Below, piece after piece: positions 42,828-52,579 of a stretch of DNA of 64,000 nucleotides (position 1 is its first letter; each line of letters begins with the position of its first letter). The notes under the pieces are model-generated. The model saw only the letters and a program-made list of their open reading frames with translations. It was not told the origin of the DNA and made no database searches. This stretch comes from Bacteroides salyersiae WAL 10018 = DSM 18765 = JCM 12988 (GTDB lineage: Bacteria; Bacteroidota; Bacteroidia; Bacteroidales; Bacteroidaceae), in contig NZ_KB905469.1 in assembly GCF_000381365.1 (NCBI RefSeq), positions 62,001 to 126,000 of the forward strand, written 5' to 3'. The position numbers were made by a program, and so were the translations under genes.

Positions 42828-43816
42828 TATTTTGTACGTTTAGATGAAAGGAAGACTCCCTTCCTCAGGCGGGTAAATTGATTCATGCCCTTTTTATAAT
42901 ATTTATATATTTTCATTTCAAAAAACTCATGCCGAAGTTTCATCGCTTCCATTGCTTGTGTAGGTTGAGATTGTGAGCGTCTTTTAGCCTTTGCTAAAGG
43001 TTGGTCAAAGATACTATAAAGAAAATCTGCCAATTCGGTTACATCAGCATTCGGTTGTATTATGGGTTCATTGAGCATTGTTAAATATAACCTGTCGTCT
43101 GCATCAATCTCCTTTATACGTTCAACCATCTCCTCAAAGGACTGATAATCATGAGCATTTATAAATGCCTTAGGATTGAAATCTTCTGCTATACGAGGAT
43201 CACCATAATAAATGGGGACTACCCCCGCAGCAAAGGCTTCCACTATTTTCTCCGTAGCATAACCATCGTGAGAACAATTTTCAAAAGCAATATTAAACTT
43301 ATACTTTGAAAGGAATGTTTTTTTATCCTTTATTGCACCACCTATATTGTTTTTGTATCTCCCTCCTGAAGCTATATATTTATATTGGTTCAATAATTCA
43401 TAAAATATTGCACGAGTATCATTTGCAAAGCAATTTGACACTACAAAACTACAAAAACCACGTCCTTTGATATCATCAGATATTATAGATTTTCTATTCA
43501 ACAATTCCTTATAATCTAACTTATATTGCATCATATTATATAATGGAATGCGAACATAGCGATCACCAAACTTTAATCGGTCAAAACCTATGGCATAATC
43601 ACACTCATTGAAGTCAGGTGTTTGACATTCTCCTGTAAAAAATATACGTATACAATTATATTTCAAATGTTCATAACCAAAACCAGAATATATTACATAA
43701 TCAGGCTCATCACTAATATCGATCTCATATCTTTGCTTCAATACTTCAAGAAATTCATTGCGTCCTTTATCAAAGCCATCAAAAAAGTCTACAAATTTAA
43801 TTTTCACTTTTTTCAT
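42827..43816 (-). CDS. Glycosyltransferase family 10 (alpha-1,3/1,4-fucosyltransferase-like)
   Basis: The 329-residue enzyme carries the GT10 signature region at 174-207: FNIAFENCSHDGYATEK, then AFAAGVVPIYYGDP. Upstream are IFFTGECQTPDFNECDYAIGFD and the SNCFANDTR segment. GT10 enzymes normally move fucose from GDP-fucose to the 3 or 4 position of GlcNAc and make Lewis-type structures. The basic C-terminal region (KAKRRSQSQ, LRHEFFEMKIYKYYKKG) resembles the membrane-associating tail of Helicobacter fucosyltransferases. No GDP-fucose synthesis genes are in the window, so the donor must come from elsewhere or be another sugar. Confidence 0.87.
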   Translation of the reverse strand: MKKVKIKFVDFFDGFDKGRNEFLEVLKQRYEIDISDEPDYVIYSGFGYEHLKYNCIRIFFTGECQTPDFNECDYAIGFDRLKFGDRYVRIPLYNMMQYKLDYKELLNRKSIISDDIKGRGFCSFVVSNCFANDTRAIFYELLNQYKYIASGGRYKNNIGGAIKDKKTFLSKYKFNIAFENCSHDGYATEKIVEAFAAGVVPIYYGDPRIAEDFNPKAFINAHDYQSFEEMVERIKEIDADDRLYLTMLNEPIIQPNADVTELADFLYSIFDQPLAKAKRRSQSQPTQAMEAMKLRHEFFEMKIYKYYKKGMNQFTRLRKGVFLSSKRTK

Positions 43817-44017
43817 TTATATAGTTTTTTCTTATAGTATACAGACAGTTATCCATCGCATATTTTCTATATTTACTTAACATTCTTATTTATAATTATA
43901 ATTTATATTTATAACATATATCTTCAATATGAAATTACTATTTGGCTAACTTTACGAAACATTTGTGTACTCCCCCCCTCATTTCCCCATCTACATCGTG
44001 TTGTTTCACAAGTAGGA

Positions 44018-45121
44018 TTAATAAAGAGGTAAATTATCATTCCAAATAAATGTATATGGTTCGTACTCTGCAGAAAAACTAAGTATCAACAAGATTATAA
44101 TAAGTATTGTATAAATAGATTTCCTATTACTTCCAAAACACATATCAATTGCATAGGGAAGCAGCAAAACTATATACAAATGAAAATATTGACTGATTCG
44201 TACCATTGATCCATTATTGGTAATCAAAGGAGCAAAAAAGGTGAAACAAGGCAACATAATATACAATTTAGTCAAGAACTTTTGTTTAGACAAATCGGTT
44301 TTTCTAAACGCATAAAGACAAAACAGTGAAATCATTTCCATCAATAATGTAAATATCATGCCGCCACCTTGTATTTCTCCCTCTCCATAAATTCTGTATT
44401 TCTCATTTCCAGAAGTTTCTGCTAACAATACAATAATTGGACCAGAAAACACAATAACAACCGGAATTAAGATAAATGCCAAAACATGAAGGGTTCTAAG
44501 ATATTTTCCTTTCAATAAATCTATAGCTGGAATAAGCAAAAACAACAATGTAGTCATATGTATCATTGCTCCTAGACACACACACATGGCACATTTCTTT
44601 TTATCTTTGTTAACATAGAACATAAATGCCCAAACTGTAAGACCTAACGCAATTTCTTTACGTACACCAGACATAGCAATCATATTAAACAAAGCTACAT
44701 ACAAAACAAAGATGAATATCAATTGCCAAAAATCTTCAGTGTACTTATTTAAAAGTTTACCAAATGGAACAAAAAAGATAAGTGCAGAAATAAACAACAT
44801 AAACGAAAAGTTTGGCCATAGTACATAAATCAATTTGTTGTAAACAACAAAGCCAACATCTTCCGTTCCTGCCATTTCTATATATCTTTCCTTCATCGCT
44901 TGCCAAATAGATGCCCAATATTCCGTCCCAGCACTTTTAAACATATAATAATAATTGATAGTATCAGAACCTACAGATAGCCCTCTTAAGCAAGATTCCA
45001 TCGTGAATAATATCATTACAAAAACAATATAGTTCTTTCGTCTTTTGGGGGTATTCCCCTTAGATGAGAAAAACCATCCTCCTAAAAATATAGCGAATAA
45101 AAGTAGAACCTTTATATCCAT
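44018..45121 (-). CDS. wzy: EpsG-family polysaccharide polymerase (Wzy-like)
   Basis: The 367-residue protein has about ten membrane helices with a large periplasmic-type loop after the second (SVGSDTINYYYMF to GTEDVGFVVYNKL). SGVRKEIALGLTVWAF has the arginine pattern of the EpsG/Wzy group. It should join repeat units on the periplasmic side. It is the only polymerase candidate in the operon. The assignment rests on topology, family-type motifs and context. Confidence 0.85.
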   Translation of the reverse strand: MDIKVLLLFAIFLGGWFFSSKGNTPKRRKNYIVFVMILFTMESCLRGLSVGSDTINYYYMFKSAGTEYWASIWQAMKERYIEMAGTEDVGFVVYNKLIYVLWPNFSFMLFISALIFFVPFGKLLNKYTEDFWQLIFIFVLYVALFNMIAMSGVRKEIALGLTVWAFMFYVNKDKKKCAMCVCLGAMIHMTTLLFLLIPAIDLLKGKYLRTLHVLAFILIPVVIVFSGPIIVLLAETSGNEKYRIYGEGEIQGGGMIFTLLMEMISLFCLYAFRKTDLSKQKFLTKLYIMLPCFTFFAPLITNNGSMVRISQYFHLYIVLLLPYAIDMCFGSNRKSIYTILIIILLILSFSAEYEPYTFIWNDNLPLY

Positions 45122-46026
45122 TACTTTTTTTCCATCTTAGAAGCAGGATTGCCCACCCAAGTTTCACCAGCAGGAATATTCTTGGTAACAACGGCACCAG
45201 TACCTATAATTGCCCCCTTGCCTACATGAATATAACCACGAAGAGAACTATTAGGAGAAATCCATACATTATCCTCAATTATATTGCCTCCAGAGAGATT
45301 CACACATCCTGTAATCTCAACATTTTCACCAATCACATTATTATGGGCTATGTGGCAAAGATTGTTTATTTTAGTGTGGCTTCCTATTATGGTATCAGAG
45401 AGCGCACCACGGTCAATACAAGTATTAGAGCCTATTTCTACATCATCACCGATAACAAGGTCTCCTATCTGAGGAAAATGAAAACGGTTCCCCCCAGCAT
45501 CTTTTTCAAAGCCAAAGCCTTCACCACCAAGTACAGCTCCAGCCTTTACATGACAGTTATTCCCCATCTTCACACAACCATAGATACGAACATTACTGTC
45601 AATAATACATCCATCACCTATAGTTGCTTGACCAATAACGCAATAAGGACCAATATATACATTTTCACCAATAATAGCATCTCTGTCCACCACCGCAGTT
45701 GCATGGATACCAGCTTCTTGTCTTTCAACAAAAAAATAATTACCAATTTGCGCCAAACACATTTTAGGATTTCTAACTACAATCAACACTTTATCCCTAA
45801 TTGGGACAATACTATCATCCACAAGTAGTACACAAGCCCTACTCCTTTCTGCTATCACTTGTTTATTTTCTTTGGTAGGATTTATCCAATCAAGAGAATG
45901 TTCGTTGATTCTAGCCATATCTGCGAGATTGTCGATATAGACTCCTGTTGGATCCCCTATAACATCTATAACTGTATCTCCAAGAAATTGAAGAATATTC
46001 TTTAACTCTATTCGGTTTATCTTCAT
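45121..46026 (-). CDS. LpxD-like left-handed beta-helix N-acyltransferase
   Basis: The 301-residue protein has the LpxD layout: an N-terminal domain (about 1-95, with SLDWINPTKENKQ), then a hexapeptide helix with ATAVVDRDAIIGENVYIGPYC and the catalytic His in NNLCHIAHNNVIGEN. True LpxD adds a hydroxy-fatty acid to UDP-glucosamine in lipid A synthesis. Inside a capsule operon, and ending in KNIPAGETWVGNPA as sugar acetyltransferases do, it more likely N-acylates an amino sugar of the repeat unit. It overlaps both neighbours, so translation is coupled. Confidence 0.82.
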   Translation of the reverse strand: MKINRIELKNILQFLGDTVIDVIGDPTGVYIDNLADMARINEHSLDWINPTKENKQVIAERSRACVLLVDDSIVPIRDKVLIVVRNPKMCLAQIGNYFFVERQEAGIHATAVVDRDAIIGENVYIGPYCVIGQATIGDGCIIDSNVRIYGCVKMGNNCHVKAGAVLGGEGFGFEKDAGGNRFHFPQIGDLVIGDDVEIGSNTCIDRGALSDTIIGSHTKINNLCHIAHNNVIGENVEITGCVNLSGGNIIEDNVWISPNSSLRGYIHVGKGAIIGTGAVVTKNIPAGETWVGNPASKMEKK

Positions 46027-47330
46027 TCTCCCAATGGATTATAAATAAGTTCTTTAGGAATAGGTGTTCCATAACGAAAATGTGCAACGATAGCACGAAA
46101 GTTATTCATAACAACATCACTAATACGCTTACCATCATTCCTAAAATCTATTAATTCCTTAGCATTTTTACAAAGTTCAGAAGCCTTTTTCTCATCATCT
46201 AAGAGCAACAACATCTTCTCTGCAAGTTGCTTAACATTCTCCATATCAGCTATCAGTACACACTCCTTTTCTTCGTTGAGCGTAGGTGTACCTGCAGTTT
46301 TATATACCACTACTGGCATTTCATAATACATAGCTTGAAACGTAGTAGATGCTATATAATCAAGTTTATAAGGGAGAACAGCAAAACGAGATTTTTGAAG
46401 ATGCTGAAACATATCATTTTGATTCTCAAAAAAAGGAGTAACAATTACATTGTTTTCCAGATAATTGTCTGCAATTATTTTGTCATATATTATTTTGTCC
46501 TCTATATTAGGCGTACCTATCAGATTAAGCTTAGCTTTGGGATGCGACTTTACAACAATTACCATTGCTTGTAATACATCAGTAAAACCTTTAGCAGGGA
46601 TCATACTATTAGCGAAATTTACAAAATCGAATTCCTTATCTTGTATAGGGATTACTTCATGAAAAGTAGTACCGAAACTCCAATAGAAGTTATAAGCTGT
46701 TTTGTTATACTCACGATACAACTGATAATACATTTTTGTAGTAACAGACACATAGTCGAGAGTTTCAAAAATGAGTCGTTCCACATACGCATTTTTAACA
46801 TCAACTACACCATATTTTTCACGGTCTGGATTGTTATAAATAGTCTGTGCTTTCATAATAACAGGATATTCCTTTTCTAACCCCAAAACCGTCCCTGAAT
46901 AATAAGCATTTTCTGCTCCCATCAAAGCAACAATATCAGGATGTATTTTGCGAACAATCTGACGAATAGTAGGTCGCATTGGATTCAGTGCGTGCCAAAT
47001 AGACGGGCTCTTTATGAGATGTTTCAGGAGCGTTGCCCTATCACAACGAACAAAGTAGTACTTTATTCCCTCCGCCTCAAAATGTACAACACTCTTTTTT
47101 AAACCTCCATGAGCAGAAATGACTGTTAGTTCCACATCGTCACGCATTTTCATGTTATCAATGAAATTAGTATCCCATGCAGCAATGTCGCGATATACTC
47201 CACTCTTAGTCTTCATACCCAAAAAATGACGCATGAAATTATACATTCTCCTATTATCCAAAGGCAAATATGATCGCACCATTGGATTTGAGAAATGACA
47301 GATGAGAACAACCTTAAGTTTACTATCCAT
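46023..47330 (-). CDS. Glycosyltransferase family 4-like (GT-B)
   Basis: The 435-residue enzyme has a GT-B C-terminal domain: FDFVNFANSMIPAKGFTDVL, KAKLNLIGTPNIED, and the donor-binding region FAVLPYKLDYIASTTFQAMYYEMPVVVYK with the EMPVV turn. The N-terminal domain is less typical, with RSYLPLDNRRMYNFMRHF. It overlaps the LpxD-like gene by 4 nt and lies 2 nt after the HlpA-like gene. Sugar specificity is unknown. Confidence 0.85.
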   Translation of the reverse strand: MDSKLKVVLICHFSNPMVRSYLPLDNRRMYNFMRHFLGMKTKSGVYRDIAAWDTNFIDNMKMRDDVELTVISAHGGLKKSVVHFEAEGIKYYFVRCDRATLLKHLIKSPSIWHALNPMRPTIRQIVRKIHPDIVALMGAENAYYSGTVLGLEKEYPVIMKAQTIYNNPDREKYGVVDVKNAYVERLIFETLDYVSVTTKMYYQLYREYNKTAYNFYWSFGTTFHEVIPIQDKEFDFVNFANSMIPAKGFTDVLQAMVIVVKSHPKAKLNLIGTPNIEDKIIYDKIIADNYLENNVIVTPFFENQNDMFQHLQKSRFAVLPYKLDYIASTTFQAMYYEMPVVVYKTAGTPTLNEEKECVLIADMENVKQLAEKMLLLLDDEKKASELCKNAKELIDFRNDGKRISDVVMNNFRAIVAHFRYGTPIPKELIYNPLGE

Positions 47331-47332
47331 AG

Positions 47333-48325
47333 TTAATTTCTTCTTCTAATAGGACGTATATATTTTCGATACAAACCTCCAAAATGATCGTAGAGCACTG
47401 ATTTCAAATATACTTTAATCCAGTTGTTATTATGAAGGCAACGATAATTAAAGAATGACATATCAAAATCATTATCAATATAAACATCATCACAATAAGT
47501 GATTGAATCCATTTGAAATGTTTTTCGATTTCCATACTCTTTATAGAACTTACTATTGATATTGACTTGGTTATTGGCACCACCCTCCAAACCTATATTA
47601 GACACCATATTAATATTAGGATAAATTGTACATTTTTTGAATCGACGTACAAGGAAGCTAATCTGCACATCATAGGTATTATATCTACAACCTTTACGTA
47701 TACTCCTCTTGTAATTTTTAAATAAACGGTTGCCGAGTAACCATTCTATTGATGTTCTGTAACCATTACGAAGACTTCCATCTTTTATAGCTTCCTCATA
47801 AGTTTCTAATTCATAATCATATAGATTCTGAGTTCTTTTCCAAAACCCCATAAAATAAGTCGCTGCAGGAAACATTGTAAAAAAATACGATTTATCCCCA
47901 TACGTCTGCCCATAGTTTACAGCACCTACATAACCAACCCTTTCGTCATCTTTGTATTTTTCAAGCATATCTTGTACAAAAAAAAACGCAGACTCATTAC
48001 CTAGCCCATCATCTTCTACAAAAATGACACGATCCTCTGTTTCGAATACCCAATTCCAAGCTGTAGGACCGGATTTTGAACATCCGAGATTCTTATCATG
48101 TATTAAATAGTGTTTTTCACATTCCCAATCTACATTTTTTATTATTTTTAGAACAGCCTCACGTTTTTCTATATCATTCTGACATCCATCACGAGGTCCA
48201 TCAACAGCAATATAAAGTTTTGCCGGACGAACCTTACGGATAGATTCAAAAACACGCTGAGTTTGTAGAGGCCTATTAAACACCATAAACAAAACAGGTG
48301 TTGTTAATTGCTCATTAAAATCCAT
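47333..48325 (-). CDS. GT-A glycosyltransferase of the HlpA-like type
   Basis: The 330-residue protein starts with TPVLFMVFNRPLQTQRVFESI and has LYIAVDGPRDG, LIHDKNLGCSKSG, and the metal-binding acidic cluster VIFVEDDGLGN. This is the nucleotide-diphospho-sugar transferase type once annotated as hemolytic protein HlpA. The region AATYFMGFWKRTQN is a conserved acceptor-side motif. It sits between the flippase and a GT4 enzyme. Donor sugar unknown. Confidence 0.85.
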   Translation of the reverse strand: MDFNEQLTTPVLFMVFNRPLQTQRVFESIRKVRPAKLYIAVDGPRDGCQNDIEKREAVLKIIKNVDWECEKHYLIHDKNLGCSKSGPTAWNWVFETEDRVIFVEDDGLGNESAFFFVQDMLEKYKDDERVGYVGAVNYGQTYGDKSYFFTMFPAATYFMGFWKRTQNLYDYELETYEEAIKDGSLRNGYRTSIEWLLGNRLFKNYKRSIRKGCRYNTYDVQISFLVRRFKKCTIYPNINMVSNIGLEGGANNQVNINSKFYKEYGNRKTFQMDSITYCDDVYIDNDFDMSFFNYRCLHNNNWIKVYLKSVLYDHFGGLYRKYIRPIRRRN

Positions 48326-48329
48326 ATTG

Positions 48330-49835
48330 CTATTTTTTACAAAAAAATTTCCGAATTGGGAAAAGAACGAACTCTTTTTCTTCTTTATTCATTACAAAGA
48401 AAAATAAAGACGTAATCATTATTACACAATAAATAATACCTTTTATTCCAATACTTAACCATCCACCAATGCAAACAAAATGATTTAAAGCAAAGCATAC
48501 AACAAGACACAGAATAAAAGCAGGAAGAAATACCACAAAAGTCTCTTTAAAAAACTTACATATATCGATATGTAATACGTTTTTATAAATAATATCAAGA
48601 ACTATTGTTCTTATTAAATAAGCCATACAGATGGAGAAACACAAGCCCACTGCACCAAAAAAAATCGACAATGGTATACCCAAAACTACATTTGCCACAG
48701 CCATTGAAATAAAAGCATAGGAACGTTCCCTTAATTTATTCTTTGCATAGAGGGTTTGATCTCCTATCTCCTGTGGTAATTGGAGTATAGAAGGAATAAT
48801 AATAAACAATGTGCATAAATAAGAAAGAGAAAAATCCTCACCAACCCACAACTGAATAAACTCAAAGCCCACACAACAAAAGCCTAATACCACAAATGAG
48901 ACAAGCATAAGTTGTATACGCCCAATCTTAATCATTAAAGGAAGGACATCGCCATCTTTTGCAACAATACGGGAAACTCGAGGAAGAAACATGCCACTCA
49001 ATGCACTCGAAAATGTAAACACATACCCTTCCAATGTACTGGCAATACCAAATATGGCGATAGCAGCTGAACCAGAAAAAGCCCCAAGAATTGTCGGACC
49101 TAAGGTAAATATGCAGCGTTGACAAAATGACATAATTGTTACCCATCCAGAAAACCCTACAATTTGCCGAAATTCTTCTCTATTCTTATATATGAAATCT
49201 ATCTTTTGTGAAGTATATCGTTTTATAAAATAGAGCTTCATTGCTATCATAATAATGCCTGCCAATGCATTTACTAATATCAAGGCATAAAGCCCGTATC
49301 CTACAAATAAACAAAACGACATTGCTCCAACAACAATTAATTTATGAATTACATCACATAATTTTAACTGCACAAATTTCTCATGTGCAGAAAGAATTCC
49401 ATTAATCGGAATAAACGGAAAAGAAAAAACGGCAAAAAATGCAGCCATAGCATATACTATTTTGAATTTCTCCATTTCTATAGGCGTCAATTCTTGATAA
49501 ATTTGAGCAATAAAGAAATAAACAGTAGTCAATACTATCAGTAACACAATGTCAATATAGAAATATAATTTGTACACCATACCGAGACATTGATTTGCTT
49601 TATCCTGTCTGCCTTCTGCAAGATATTTTGATAAAAATCTATTAATAGAAACTCCTAAGCCAAAATCAAATACAAACAATGATATCACAGACATAGCCAA
49701 TGTATAAAGCCCATAATCTCCCTTTCCAATTATTCGTATCATCCACGGTGTATAAAGTAGACCTGCTATCATATTTATCGCAATAGACAAATACGAAATG
49801 ACTGCTCCTAATTTTATCTGATGTGTAGAATTCAT
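48330..49835 (-). CDS. wzx: Wzx-type polysaccharide flippase
   Basis: The preferred start is 49835 (MNSTHQIKLGAVISY); a longer frame reaches 49853. The protein has about 500 residues and 12-14 membrane helices of the MATE/MOP superfamily. Features are the N-terminal LLYTPWMIRIIGKGDYGLYTLA motif, the charged loop SKYLAEGRQDKANQC, and SGMFLPRVSRIVAKDG in the middle. It should flip lipid-linked repeat units across the inner membrane before polymerisation. Confidence 0.92.
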   Translation of the reverse strand: MNSTHQIKLGAVISYLSIAINMIAGLLYTPWMIRIIGKGDYGLYTLAMSVISLFVFDFGLGVSINRFLSKYLAEGRQDKANQCLGMVYKLYFYIDIVLLIVLTTVYFFIAQIYQELTPIEMEKFKIVYAMAAFFAVFSFPFIPINGILSAHEKFVQLKLCDVIHKLIVVGAMSFCLFVGYGLYALILVNALAGIIMIAMKLYFIKRYTSQKIDFIYKNREEFRQIVGFSGWVTIMSFCQRCIFTLGPTILGAFSGSAAIAIFGIASTLEGYVFTFSSALSGMFLPRVSRIVAKDGDVLPLMIKIGRIQLMLVSFVVLGFCCVGFEFIQLWVGEDFSLSYLCTLFIIIPSILQLPQEIGDQTLYAKNKLRERSYAFISMAVANVVLGIPLSIFFGAVGLCFSICMAYLIRTIVLDIIYKNVLHIDICKFFKETFVVFLPAFILCLVVCFALNHFVCIGGWLSIGIKGIIYCVIMITSLFFFVMNKEEKEFVLFPIRKFFCKK

Positions 49836-49947
49836 AAAATAATTAAAAAACACTATTTAGCAAAGATTCTAATACACTTTATTCAAGATGTAACAAATAA
49901 ACAAACCAACATAATCTTCTTCCTGTTTTGTTATTACATATTTCGTT

Positions 49948-50712
49948 CTATTCATCCTCGTCGTCAATACTCTTCATTCCTTTACGATGTAATCCTTCGA
50001 CCTGTTCTCTATCCAAACGAGCAGCCTGATCAAAAAACGCTTTTGTTAAACGTTTTCGTGGAGATAAAACTTCTTCACTCCAATTAGCATCGTGGGTGAG
50101 CACTTGTAAATGCCGTACATTTGGATTCTCCAACATTTCTCCCAGTACATCAAACCTCCAATAGCCAAGGCTATCCCCACAATAATCAAAATGCTCTCTA
50201 AAAAAAGATGAATACACATTAATGAGCCCCCCATAAGTTCGCGCCAAACATCTTTGTGTAAAAGAGGTAGTATTATGGAAAGAATATACATCTATCTTAA
50301 CATTCAATACAGTTTCAAAGTAAATTTTATCTAACTCTATATACTCATTAAGTTGATTCTCATTATCAATACCATAATAATGGCTATCAAAGTGAAGACC
50401 GACATTGTGCCCAAGTGATTTTATCTTATTAAACACCTTAGTATAATGAGGATCAAACAAATTATAGTAAGGACTGTGCATTTGAAAGAAGTAAGTAGCT
50501 TTTGCTCCCAACGAATACTCAATCTCAGCCATTTTCAAAGCAATGTCGGGCTCAAACTCTACATCATGACGCCAAAGTACATCTTTCCTTTCTTCTAAAA
50601 AATCGTCAGTATAGGAGATAAAATAAAAACCCCTGTCAATCGCTAATGCAACCAATCGCTGGTAGTTTTTAAGCGTAAAATAATCAAACTGATATTTCTC
50701 TTTATTTGTCAT
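49948..50712 (-). CDS. Polysaccharide-deacetylase-like protein
   Basis: The start at 50712 follows the stop of the nucleotidyltransferase by one base; an earlier start at 50724 would overlap it. The 254-residue protein has NodB-type elements: the metal-binding Asp in DVLWRHDVEFEPDIAL, GHNVGLHFDSHYYG with two histidines, the barrel motif YSFHNTTSF, and HLQVLTHDANW at the end. This branch is found in surface-polysaccharide loci and is assumed to remove an N-acetyl group from a sugar or lipid-linked intermediate. No signal peptide is seen, so it would act in the cytoplasm. Confidence 0.8.
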   Translation of the reverse strand: MTNKEKYQFDYFTLKNYQRLVALAIDRGFYFISYTDDFLEERKDVLWRHDVEFEPDIALKMAEIEYSLGAKATYFFQMHSPYYNLFDPHYTKVFNKIKSLGHNVGLHFDSHYYGIDNENQLNEYIELDKIYFETVLNVKIDVYSFHNTTSFTQRCLARTYGGLINVYSSFFREHFDYCGDSLGYWRFDVLGEMLENPNVRHLQVLTHDANWSEEVLSPRKRLTKAFFDQAARLDREQVEGLHRKGMKSIDDEDE

Positions 50713-50713
50713 A

Positions 50714-51775
50714 CTACAACGCATTTATCATTTTTAAATATTCGGACCATTCACCCATATCCTTCCATGCACCTTCACTCACAGGAAAACAACCAACGCG
50801 ACCGCCTTGCTCCTTAACCTTCTCCATCAAATGAGTTATATGGAAAAATTCTCCCTTTGGGATTTTTTCAATCAAATCAGGGTTAAGCAAATAAACACCA
50901 GTATTAATCATATATGTCTGTTCAGGCTTTTCCTTTAATCCAACCATAAGACCATCATCTCCTGTCTCAATAACTCCGTAAGGAATACAGATACTTTTCA
51001 CCGCTGTCACTATAGTTATGTCATTCTCATTCTTTTGGTGATAATCATATACATCACGATAATCTTGATCAATAAGAATATCACAGTTACTAACAAAAAA
51101 TGGAGTAGCTATTTTACCTTTCAAAAGTGATACACTACCAATAGTACCAAGAGGCTTTGTCTCTTCTAAAAACTCTATCTGATATTTATGAGGAAGTTGA
51201 TCTAAATAAAAACGCATCATATCACTCTTGTAGTTGACAGACATATAGAATCGTTTACTCCCAATTCCCTCGAACTGCTCCATAATTTCTTCAAGTATGG
51301 TCCTATCACCGACAGGAACAAGGGGTTTAGGAATGACATTCGTTATCGGTTTTAAACGAGTACCTTTTCCTCCTGCCATAATAACAACAGGAAGATTAAT
51401 CTTTTCGCGATACTGTTGCTCGGAATGCTTAAAGAAATCATTCCAAAAGTAAACATCTGCAAGATTACCATCTTCATCCACCACAGGCATACATTCTGAA
51501 CGTAGATTCAGCATTTTCTGTCGTATGTCTTCATTCGATTCGTTAGGTGATACAAACTGCTTCTTGGTACTAATAATGGATATTATAGGATTATTTAAGT
51601 CAACACCATTAATGATCGCACGCTGAATATCACCAATAGTCAGAATACTAACAAACTTATCATCATCAAATACTAATAATAATTTTACTTTCTTTTCATC
51701 CATCTCTTTGAGAGATTGAATGATAGATAAAGAAATTTGTACTGAACGGTTCTCTATCTCTGGAGTTAATTTCAT
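50714..51775 (-). CDS. CBS-domain nucleotidyltransferase (sugar-1-phosphate type)
   Basis: Residues 1-115 form a CBS pair (KLLLVFDDDKFVSILTIGDI, SECMPVVDEDGNLADVY). From about 128 a nucleotidyltransferase domain begins with VVIMAGGKGTRLKPIT and PKPLVPVGDRTILE. It continues with FFVSNCDILIDQDY and ends WKDMGEWSEYLKM. Enzymes of this layout, such as PtmE of Campylobacter legionaminate synthesis, activate a sugar 1-phosphate, in that case to GDP-glucosamine. The CBS pair suggests allosteric control by a nucleotide. It is in the ATP-grasp gene group. Confidence 0.87.
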   Translation of the reverse strand: MKLTPEIENRSVQISLSIIQSLKEMDEKKVKLLLVFDDDKFVSILTIGDIQRAIINGVDLNNPIISIISTKKQFVSPNESNEDIRQKMLNLRSECMPVVDEDGNLADVYFWNDFFKHSEQQYREKINLPVVIMAGGKGTRLKPITNVIPKPLVPVGDRTILEEIMEQFEGIGSKRFYMSVNYKSDMMRFYLDQLPHKYQIEFLEETKPLGTIGSVSLLKGKIATPFFVSNCDILIDQDYRDVYDYHQKNENDITIVTAVKSICIPYGVIETGDDGLMVGLKEKPEQTYMINTGVYLLNPDLIEKIPKGEFFHITHLMEKVKEQGGRVGCFPVSEGAWKDMGEWSEYLKMINAL

Positions 51776-51841
51776 AATATATATTTAATCGTTTAAAGTA
51801 GCAAGTCGCATCAGAACAAACTAATGCCTCCATCTATGCAA

Positions 51842-52579
51842 CTATACAATATGATTTGTGCAAGGTAGTGATTGTATCAATTTTTCCATTTGCGCAATAC
51901 TCAATTCTGTAATGTCAGAATTAAATAAATCGAAGTTTTTCTTTATAAATTCAATTGGCAAATTCCACCATTGAGTTTTCTGTAATCTCAAGGCAAGTTC
52001 CTCTGAACATCTACGCTTAATGATTTTTGCAGGTACACCACCTACAATCGTATACGGAGCTACATTTTTAGTAACAACTGCACCCGCAGCAACCACAGCT
52101 CCATCTCCAACTTTCACATCACGGCAAATTACCGCATTACATCCAATCCATACATCATTACCAATGATACATTCTGTTTCAAAACGATTATATCCTTGTT
52201 TTTGACCTTTTTCTATTATTCCAAATTGAGGCGCATACAAAAATGCATGTTGAGAAATACGATTATAATCATGATCTGCTCCACCAACGCCTACATTCCA
52301 TGAAATAGAACAGAACTTACCTATTTTAGCATTCCAACAAGTAAAGTTACGACCGACATAAGTAAAATCTCCTATCTCTGTATCGAAAATCATGGCCGTC
52401 CGCTGTAAGTCCACACGTCTCCCTATCACACATCTTTCAACTTGACTAAAGTCTCGAATTAAAGAATCTTGACCAAGAGAAGTATTTTTCACACGTGCCG
52501 AAAAAATCTTCACCCCATCAGACAGTTGAAGGTTTTCTATTTCTGCATTTTCTGCTATAAAATAGTTACATTTGCTCAC
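51842..52579 (-). CDS. Hexapeptide-repeat acyltransferase (CatB-like)
   Basis: The 245-residue left-handed beta-helix protein has repeats such as GDFTYVGRNFTCWNAKIGKFC. The presumed catalytic His is in GVGGADHDYNRISQHAF, and CIIGNDVWIGCNAVICRDVKVGDGAVV follows; this is the xenobiotic acyltransferase type. It should transfer an acetyl or other acyl group to a sugar amine or hydroxyl. Its start overlaps the stop of the ATP-grasp gene before it, so it belongs to the same translational chain. Confidence 0.87.
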   Translation of the reverse strand: MSKCNYFIAENAEIENLQLSDGVKIFSARVKNTSLGQDSLIRDFSQVERCVIGRRVDLQRTAMIFDTEIGDFTYVGRNFTCWNAKIGKFCSISWNVGVGGADHDYNRISQHAFLYAPQFGIIEKGQKQGYNRFETECIIGNDVWIGCNAVICRDVKVGDGAVVAAGAVVTKNVAPYTIVGGVPAKIIKRRCSEELALRLQKTQWWNLPIEFIKKNFDLFNSDITELSIAQMEKLIQSLPCTNHIV

